Position numbers and translations under genes: made by a program. This document shows, in pieces, positions 7,271 to 13,150 of a stretch of 14,529 bases of DNA (positions are counted from its first letter, which is position 1; each line of letters begins with the position of its first letter). The notes beneath the pieces were generated by a model. It did no database searches, was not told the origin of the DNA, and was given only the letters and a program-made list of their open reading frames with translations. This DNA is from Pavlovales sp. CCMP2436. Taxonomy: Eukaryota > Haptophyta > Pavlovophyceae > Pavlovales. Location of the stretch: the NCBI GenBank assembly GCA_026770615.1, contig MU631928.1, forward strand, positions 52,874-67,402. The letters run 5' to 3'.

Positions 7271-7618
7271 GTGGCCGCCGCGGCCGCCGCGGCCACCGCG
7301 GCCGAGGCGTGCGCCCCGGTCGGCATTGTGGCTGCGATTATAGTTATGGTACCTATTATAGTCATTTTTGCGGGGACTTGTCTAATGCCTGACTGGCTTG
7401 GTATTTTGCGACGGGAGTTGGAGGGCTGGATAGCCCACACCAAGGCGCGTCCAGCAAGCCAGGGCACTTCCTTGTCATACATATTCGTCAGCCGTGCGAG
7501 CGCGCTGCGCGTTGCACCGAATCAAACATTCGGCCGTGATTTCGACTCAAATTACTCTAGCGCTGCACCGAATCAAACATTCGGCCGTGATTTCGACTCA
7601 AATTACTCTAGCGCATGA
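7271..7618 (+). CDS. Doubtful small membrane protein frame
   Basis: A 115-codon frame, open further left to about 7249 where a possible splice acceptor (CGTCCATTTAG) precedes it. It encodes an Ala-rich start, one strongly hydrophobic segment (GIVAAIIVMVPIIVIFAG) suitable as a membrane span, a basic/aromatic middle, and two perfect 17-residue repeats (APNQTFGRDFDSNYSSA) just before the stop. The first in-frame start codon here is GTG, so if genuine this would be a 3' exon rather than a complete gene. No family was recognised. The Ala run comes from a GCC/GCG repeat, which lowers confidence. Confidence 0.25.
   Translation: MAAAAAAATAAEACAPVGIVAAIIVMVPIIVIFAGTCLMPDWLGILRRELEGWIAHTKARPASQGTSLSYIFVSRASALRVAPNQTFGRDFDSNYSSAAPNQTFGRDFDSNYSSA
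7514..7615 (+). repeat. Two tandem 51-bp repeats
   Basis: Units 7514-7564 and 7565-7615 differ at only the last base. The 51-bp length equals 17 codons, and the frame encoding APNQTFGRDFDSNYSSA twice is open. The near-identity implies a recent duplication. Confidence 0.95.
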
Positions 7619-7825
7619 ACGGATGCGACCACTGAGCTTGCTGATGGATCCTAGCGTTTCATGTGAGCTAGCAGTCACACCAATCCCGGCAGTTTGGAAA
7701 TATCTTGAGAACTCGTGGAGCCATTTACTGCGGGATATTCATTAAAAAAAACTACTTTTTTTTACTTACATTTCAAAGCGAGACAATGAGCGACCGTGGA
7801 CATGTCCAGATCTTGGAAGTAGACT

Positions 7826-7993
7826 GGCGAGGCGTGTCTGCGTCACGGCCAATTCACCGCAGAACTCGCCGAGCGCATGGCCGGGCGCGTGGCGGTCGTG
7901 CGTGCGGCCGAGCTCGAGCAAACTGAAGGCCACCTGCTGGGCTACACGACCTCGTCCGCGAGTTCATCAAGGAGTGGATGGATGTCGGCAAGG
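7826..7993 (+). pseudogene. Decayed coding fragment, family unknown
   Basis: A short block of GC-rich third positions in otherwise mixed sequence. One frame reads GQFTAELAERMAGRVAVVRA and continues with ELEQTEGHLLGYT. A shifted frame then reads DLVREFIKEWMDVGKA before a TGA at about 7996. The frame change suggests a broken gene piece or an unseen short intron. No family was recognised and no repaired product is proposed. Confidence 0.25.
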
Positions 7994-8302
7994 CGTGAAC
8001 GCCGCCGAGGGGGTGACGGAGGGGAGAGCCCCCACACCCCCGCTCGCCGCCAGCCCGCCTTGAGGGGCTCCGGGCCCTCTGGTGCGCGCTGATATGTGAA
8101 AATGAATATAATAGGTCCCGTTTTGAATTTTTTTCCTCTCTACAGCACTTGACATGACTTGTAGCAACGTGTCGGGGGCTTGTCCGAGTAGGCCAGGCTT
8201 CTAAGGGCACTCCAACAACCCCTCTGGCTATCCCCCGGGCCATCAAGCGCACTCCCCCGACCTTTTCTAGCTCCGCTAGGACCCGATATGTCCAAAAATG
8301 AC

Positions 8303-8324
8303 TATAATAGGGGTTTAGACGTTA
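8303..8324 (-). repeat. 22-bp perfect inverted repeat, right arm
   Basis: Exact reverse complement of 7052-7073. It is preceded at 8286 by GATATGTCCAAAAATGACTA, which partly matches 8091-8110 (GATATGTGAAAATGAATA), so short related words recur near this edge. No gene is associated. Confidence 0.75.
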
Positions 8325-8522
8325 GGGGGTACTTCCGGGCACTCTGTAGTTACTTGTAGCTAGCCCGTTTTTTAAGTAGCCTGTGACGAACCGCTCGGTG
8401 GTGACCCAGGGCCAGAGTCGTCGCACATTGACATGAACGCCATGGCATGGGATAGCCAGTATTCAATCAGATTGATGATGCGGCCTAGACCGTCACTGCT
8501 CTGTTATAATATAGTTATATTA

Positions 8523-8639
8523 TTTATTCCGCCCGCGTCTCTCAACGCCGTCGATTCATAACGACGTCACTCTCGCGAGTGAATCCGCCGTGCCAGCAGG
8601 ACCTTCAGCTAAGCGCTGAAGGCCCACCACTGACAAAAA
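8523..8639 (-). repeat. Dispersed hairpin-bearing repeat, copy 2
   Basis: The reverse complement matches 4820-4938 with small gaps. It contains the hairpin CACTC-TCGC-GAGTG at 8568-8581 and a second pairing, CCTTCAGC with GCTGAAGG, near 8601-8622. The outer stem of the first hairpin is unchanged from copy 1 while its loop differs. Confidence 0.75.
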
Positions 8640-8695
8640 AACCTTTGAGTTACCGAACGCGCCTATGTTCTCATCTAAAGCCACACTCCGTCTCC

Positions 8696-8792
8696 GTCGC
8701 CGTCGCCTTCGCAGCCTCCATTGCCGCCGCCGCCGCCGCTGTTGCCGCCGCCACTGCCATTGCCGCCGCTGCCGCTGCCGCCGTCGCCACCT
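8696..8792. repeat. GCC/GCT trinucleotide-rich tract
   Basis: An imperfect array of GCC, GCT and TCC triplets. It opens long Ala-, Arg- or Cys-rich frames on both strands that reflect the repeat, not genes. Confidence 0.85.
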
Positions 8793-9045
8793 CGGCCGAA
8801 TCACTAAAAGTTTAAAAAATAAATGGAGGCTGAATTATTCGGGCATGTAGGCGCACGGGCCAGCAGCGTGTGTCGCACGCCACCCCGGAAATGCTGATAG
8901 ATTGCCGCATTTTCGGAGCGTGTGGGCAGCAGCCTACGAAGACTCAGATGTGCCTCACTCACCCCTGATGCAGCCCTAGGGGGACTTATACGCGCGTCAT
9001 TTTGAAAACCCACCCCCTAGTTCGTTTGTGGGGCAATTCTGGATT

Positions 9046-9152
9046 TTAGGTTGGGTCACCCCCCTACCCGACCGATCGGAGATTAGGTTGGCTGACCCCC
9101 CTGCCGCTTCATTGAACTTTGGCTGCCGTACAAAGGTTGGGACCCCCCCTGC
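9046..9152 (+). repeat. AGGTTGGG repeat array, left cluster
   Basis: Three diverged copies of AGGTTGGGTCACCCCCCTAC start at about 9047, 9085 and 9134. Each is followed by a C-run and a short spacer, and related copies recur at 10266-10388 in the same orientation. They lie just inside the left inverted terminus of the candidate transposon. Confidence 0.7.
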
Positions 9153-9408
9153 AAGCCCGCTTCACGGACATTGCTTCCAATGTATATGGCCCCGATCGCT
9201 GCCCAGCGTAGGAACACGACAAACAGCAACTAGCAGATCTTCTCCCTAACCGCCCTTGGCCGGGCACACTACCGGCGATCCATCGGCACGCGCGGTGGCG
9301 CCCAAGCTAGCGCAGCCAACTAATGCACGCAGCAGGCAATGGGCAACGCAGAGCTCAGACCAGCACAACATTCAGAACAGTCAGACGCCAGCTTGAATCC
9401 CTATCCTA

Positions 9409-9440
9409 AATATATCATATATATATGTATATATATATAC
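9409..9440. repeat. AT dinucleotide tract
   Basis: Imperfect (AT/TA)n sequence, ATATATCATATATATATGTA and onward. Simple repeat with no feature attached. Confidence 0.9.
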
Positions 9441-9581
9441 GTCTGTTCCTCCCTGCCCAGGAGGCGCTTAAGTCGGTGCGTTAGGGAGCTGCAGGGCCTG
9501 TGGGATCGAGTTCGTTGGGATCCACGTTTTTGTTCCTTACAACCTAGTAAAGTTGGATAGCAAAAAAATATACATAAAAAT

Positions 9582-9877
9582 CGAACCGACTCGACGGTCA
9601 ACATCACTTGACGCCTGCTCTACCGCCTGCTGCTCAGCGGCAGTCTACCGGCTAATCTATAGCGCTGGCAAGGACGTCGGCGAGCTTGGCATCGGTGGAC
9701 TACTCTGTGGGCAAGGCTAAGTGGTCGTGCGAACCGACTCGACGGTCAACATCACTTGACGCCTGCTCTACCGCCTGCTGCTCAGCGGCAGTCTACCGGT
9801 TGATCTATAGCGCTGGCAAGGACGTCGGCGAGCTTGGCGTCGGTGAACTACTCTGTGGGCAAGGCTTAGTGGTCGTG
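9582..9877 (+). repeat. 148-bp tandem duplication with a possible nuclease-like fragment
   Basis: Units 9582-9729 and 9730-9877 differ at only a few positions. In the same frame both read VYRLIYSAGKDVGELG. The second unit continues open (GELLCGQGLVVVRASATVR, then IYSEHRRAV and a TAG near 9928), while the first stops at a TAA where the second has TTA. The G-K-D-V-G-E-L...GLVVVR pattern recalls the C-terminal part of staphylococcal-nuclease-like (thermonuclease) domains. That is a weak resemblance from memory. It is probably a captured and duplicated gene scrap. Confidence 0.8.
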
Positions 9878-9987
9878 CGTGCAAGCGCCACGGTGCGTAT
9901 TTATAGCGAGCACCGCCGCGCAGTCTAGCCAACTGCACGGCGTGCAAGCGCACGTGCGCGTGCAAGCGCCTATGTACTGCGATACGA

Positions 9988-10676
9988 CATACAGGGGATC
10001 GTGGGCAATAAGAAGGGCGAATTTTGACCTTGAGGCTGAGCTCCTTAGCTAATTACATACAAACAATGCTTAAATTTGCTTAATTTACATACAAACGATG
10101 CAAAAAAACGAGGCTCAGTTTCTAAACACTACGGCTTCTTTTTGCCCGCGACACCCCTGTATCTGCTAGCTGGAGAAGTACGTGTGTCCAACCCTGTCGA
10201 GTTGTTCGCCGCAGGCGAAGAAAAATTGAGTATTTCCCCCAGATTTCGTAAATCCGTGCAAAATGGAGGTTGGGACACTCCCTTCGGGCCCCTTCCCGGC
10301 AGCGGCGCAAATTTGAGGTTGGGTCACCCCCCTACCTCCCCCTTTTTCTTGTCTGCGGCGAAATTTTAGGTTGGGTCACCCTCCTACCCTAAATCTCGGT
10401 GAAGATTTAGGCTGCCCCCCCCTACAAACGAACCAGGGAGGGGGGTAACAAAATGACGCGCGTATTAGTCACCATTCTACTGGCCAAATCCTATGCGAAT
10501 ACAGGGGATCGCGGGCGATAAGAAACCGTAACGTTGAGAAACTGAGCCTCGTTTTGTGTAGTAATTTAATCAAAACTTAACCATTATTTATATGTAATTT
10601 GCAAAAAAAGCTGACCCTCCGTACAGGGGTCGCAAACAAGAAACCGTACTGATATGAAACTGAGCCTGGGTTTTTT
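9988..10676. repeat. Four copies of a roughly 60-bp repeat, mixed orientation
   Basis: Copies are at about 9988-10050 (+), 10101-10162 (-), 10499-10558 (+) and 10621-10676 (+). The core reads ACAGGGGATCGCGGGC, then ATAAGAAACCGTA, then AGAAACTGAGCCTCGTT. The second and third form a strong inverted pair sharing a perfect 17-bp block (10107-10123 and 10537-10553). Two copies lie inside and two outside the candidate transposon's right end, so the repeats probably predate or nest with it. Confidence 0.65.
10266..10388 (+). repeat. AGGTTGGG repeat array, right cluster
   Basis: Three copies start at about 10266, 10315 and 10367, spaced 49-52 bp, each AGGTTGGG[A/T]CAC followed by C/T-rich sequence. 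They match the left cluster in direct, not inverted, orientation. Confidence 0.7.
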
Positions 10677-10753
10677 GTTTGTCGAAGAAATTGAGCCTGC
10701 TCGAAATCCATTTTCTTAAGTGGCTAAGAAATCGAGGTGGGGGAGGGGGGGAC

Positions 10754-10918
10754 CCACTCGAGCGCGCGCATCTGCACGAGGTCGACGACGCGCTCGGCGC
10801 CCTCGCCGAGCGGCAGCTGCAGCGCCAGCGGCCGCACGCCGAGCCGCGTCTGCAGCGAGCCAAGCGCGCGGTCGAAACTCGCACCGTCGCGGTCGAGCTT
10901 GTTGATGAACGCCGGGCA
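10754..10918 (-). pseudogene. Elongation factor G fragment (organellar-type), isolated
   Basis: Fifty-five intact codons match the EF-G GTPase domain around the G4 motif. They begin CPAFINKLDRDGASF, where N-K-L-D is the guanine-specificity motif, and run through LQTRLGVRPLALQLPLG to ERVVDLVQMRALEW. Bacterial and organellar EF-G have the same layout in this region (VNKMDR..., then TRLG..P..LQLPIG, then VVDLVKMKA.NW). Nothing EF-G-like lies on either side: upstream the frame becomes antisense of the ubiquitin-like fragment, and downstream it ends in G/C-rich sequence without a good splice donor. This is a gene scrap, not a functional translation factor, unless it is a lone exon of a rearranged gene. 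Confidence 0.8.
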
Positions 10919-11311
10919 CGCTGCGCGCCGAGCCGCCCGTAGAAAGGTGCGTCCACCCCCAACACACTGCCCAGCCCGTTCCCCAGCCCTCTCCATCGCC
11001 GCCGTCCCCACCGTCGCCAAAGCCTACCGTGCTATCGGTGCCCCCACCGTCGCCCCAGGACTCGCTCACACCGTCGCTGCCCCCACTGGCGCCCACTACT
11101 ACTGCGCCGTCGGGCGTGCTGCTGAACGCTTCACTGAGCGCGCGGCCGCCGCCGAGTGCACAGTCGGGCGTGTCGCCTAGTGCGTCTGCGCCGATGCCCC
11201 GCTCAGCTCGATGCCGAGTCAAGCCCCATGCACATCTTTGTCGTGATCTTCGCTGGCCAGACGCTGGTGGTTGAGGTGAAGCCATACTTCACGGTCGAGA
11301 CGGTCAAGGAC
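10919..11311 (+). pseudogene. Fragment of a second ankyrin/ubiquitin-like gene
   Basis: Homologous to the gene at 1-2188. It begins TLRAEPPVERCVHPQHTAQP against MLRAEPALERCVHSQHTAQP in the intact copy, continues through a Pro/Ser/Thr-rich linker, and reaches MHIFVVIFAGQTLVVEVKPY and on to VKD (11228-11311), the first 28 ubiquitin positions. It then breaks off abruptly. A frameshift separates linker and ubiquitin-like part somewhere between about 11190 and 11228, and the ankyrin region is missing. It keeps the ubiquitin-like Gly at position 10 that the intact copy has replaced by Arg, so it derives from a paralogue and not directly from the left-hand gene. Confidence 0.82.
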
Positions 11312-11458
11312 GCTGGGCGGGAAGGCCGCGGAGCGCGCGGCCACCCGTTTGTAGTCGTTGGAGAAGCCCTGGCCGCGCCCGCACTTCCCGCGCTCGCGCT
11401 CGTGCGCGCCCGTGGACGCGAATTCACGCACGATCAGCACTGGTAGCGTGCCGCGGTG
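11312..11458 (-). pseudogene. Unidentified coding-like fragment
   Basis: Directly after the ubiquitin-like fragment breaks off, the minus strand carries about 50 codons with strongly GC third positions, including GTLPVLIVREFASTG and CGRGQGFSNDYKRVAARSAA. The reading frame is longer (to 11617), but its left and right parts are antisense or spacer sequence. No family was recognised. Its abrupt border at 11311/11312 suggests a third joined piece. Confidence 0.35.
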
Positions 11459-11597
11459 CCGGACTGAAGGGACGGGGACGTGCATGCACCGTTCGACGCG
11501 CCCAATTTGCGCGGAGGGCGGGGATCTAGGGGCGGAGCCCCCGGGAAGAAACAACGCAAGGCCCGCCGCAGGCGTGGGGGGGGTCTGGGGGTTAGGT

Positions 11598-11686
11598 TCT
11601 TTCAGCCTGCAAGCCAAGTTGAAATACTTGGGTTGGCGTCAGCCCAAGTTCTTTCAGCCTGCAAGCCAAGTTGAAAGAACTTGGCT
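11598..11686. repeat. Duplicated 28-bp motif with a hairpin
   Basis: TTCTTTCAGCCTGCAAGCCA plus AGTTGAAA occurs at 11598-11625 and 11649-11676. The second copy forms a stem: CCAAGTTCTTTCA (11644-11656) pairs with TGAAAGAACTTGG (11672-11684) around a 15-nt loop. It resembles a transposon end or a structured repeat. No gene is attached. Confidence 0.75.
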
Positions 11687-12364
11687 TACCGCCCGCCCAC
11701 TGCGCCACGCAGAGGGCAGCGGGAACTTGGCCTGCGGAGCGCTATGGCGCAGTGGACGATGGCGGAAGCTTGGCCGGCGGCAGCGGTGGATGGCGCGGAG
11801 GGCGGTCGCGGAGCTTGGTCGGTGGCAGCTGTGGAGGGCGCACAGGGCGAGGACGAGGGCGCGGATGGCGCTCGCTCGGCAACAGTCAGTGGCGGAGGGC
11901 TCTGCTCGTCCAGCTCAGCGCAGAGCAGCGCCTACGCGGCGGCGGGGCCGAACGAGGGGGGCCGACAGGGTTGATCGCACGCGGCAGCTCGCGTCGCAGG
12001 GCCGACGCGAAAGGCGGGTGAGGAGGCTGGCCGGGAGACCGTCTCGCGAGGCCCAAGACGTTGCGCGCGCGGCTGGCTGCAGCGCGTCAGCTGCTCCGAG
12101 GAGTACAGACGACCCATGCTGGGTTGCGCGTGCTGCAGGAGACAGACTGTTGCGCTTGCTGCACGCGAGGCTGACGCTGCAGCCTCTACTTCGGTGTCAG
12201 AGGTCCATTACCTAGCGCTAGGCCCGATAGGCCGCTAAGTAGCCGTAGTCCAAGTGCAGCCTACAAGCATGAAGTGTGATCAAGTGTTGAACTTGACTCA
12301 CAGCCAGCGGACTGAAGCTACCAATACAGCTAGCACGTGGCCTTAGCGTAGCGACACAATTTGA
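11687..12364. other. Spacer with degenerate minisatellite-like sequence
   Basis: From 11720 to about 11860, GC-rich units resembling GGAGCTTGG-CGG-GGCAGC-GTGGA-GGCGC recur at roughly 45-50 bp spacing. Open frames here (for example one encoding MAQWTMAEAWPAAAVDGAEG) follow the repeat and match no family. From 12231 to 12364 the composition becomes even, probably the 3' flank or untranslated region of the downstream minus-strand gene. Confidence 0.45.
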
Positions 12365-13115
12365 CTAGATTACTCGCTGTGCCAAGTCCTGAGCAGCGGC
12401 GCCCCTCATCCCGAGGTCGCTGACGTACGAGAGGGCTGCGCAGAGCTCCTGCAGCGTGAGCTCCTCCTTGTCGTCCTCCGGGTCACTGTCGTCTTCGTAG
12501 CGGATCTCCCACAGGCCGTGCTTCTTGAGGCCCTTTCTATTGAGCTCGCGGTAGCTCATCACCTTGCCAACGTACACCTTCCCAGTCTCGCCAAAGAGCC
12601 TGGCCGTGGGGTGCGGGAGGGGGGGGGGGCAGACAGTCAGATACCTGGGGAGCTGGGGGGAGGGGAGACAGTCAGATACCTGGGGGGGCTGGGGAGGGGG
12701 AGGGGGGGGGTTAGATACGGGGGTTGGGAGTCACCTGGCCGTGCGGTGCTTGTGCACGCACATTGCGCCTTTCTTCTCGATGTGCGCCTCGAACCACTCG
12801 GGCGAGGCGTACTTCTCGGCGGCGGTGGATTTAACCCGGTCAAGGGGGCCGCCGAGGTTCTTCTTGGGGCGCCCCGGCAGCTTCCGCCCGGCGAGTTTCG
12901 TGACGAGGACGGCGAGGTCGATCGCTCCAACGGTGTCCGCGACTGCGCCGATATGCGAGCAGAGGTTGCCGTTGTGCCAGAAGTGGCCGCAGGAGCACGT
13001 GAATTTCCATGACGGAAGCGGCTCGTCGGCATCCTCGTCATTGCTATCCGCGCCGATGCCGTTCAGCTTTGCGATCGTCCGCAGAAACGGGTTGGCATGC
13101 TTTAATAATAAAACT

Positions 13116-13150
<35 letters not shown>

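Larger units (their letters stand above)
8989..10464. mobile_element. Candidate non-autonomous TIR transposon, about 1.48 kb
   Basis: The ends 8989-9004 and 10449-10464 are perfect 16-bp inverted repeats (TACGCGCGTCATTTTG). Similarity continues inward for about 30 more bases with gaps, including a shared GTTCGTTTGT in both arms and an adjoining C/G-rich run. Both ends are directly bordered by TTA (8986-8988 and 10465-10467), consistent with a 3-bp target duplication as made by PIF/Harbinger-type elements. No transposase frame is present inside, so it would depend on one elsewhere. The interior holds about 50-bp GGTTGGG repeats near each end, an AT microsatellite and a 148-bp tandem duplication. 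Superfamily assignment is tentative because a TTA match can arise by chance. Confidence 0.6.

Noticed and set aside
7500..7620. CRISPR-like repeat pair
   Set aside because: Two directly adjoining units without spacers, in a eukaryotic context; an ordinary tandem duplication.
8556..8804. Arg-rich minus-strand frame and Ala-rich plus-strand frame
   Set aside because: Both are produced by the GCC trinucleotide tract and the dispersed repeat.
11358..12215. 285-codon plus-strand frame
   Set aside because: It crosses the antisense fragment, hairpin repeat and minisatellite-like sequence without any recognisable domain or consistent codon use.
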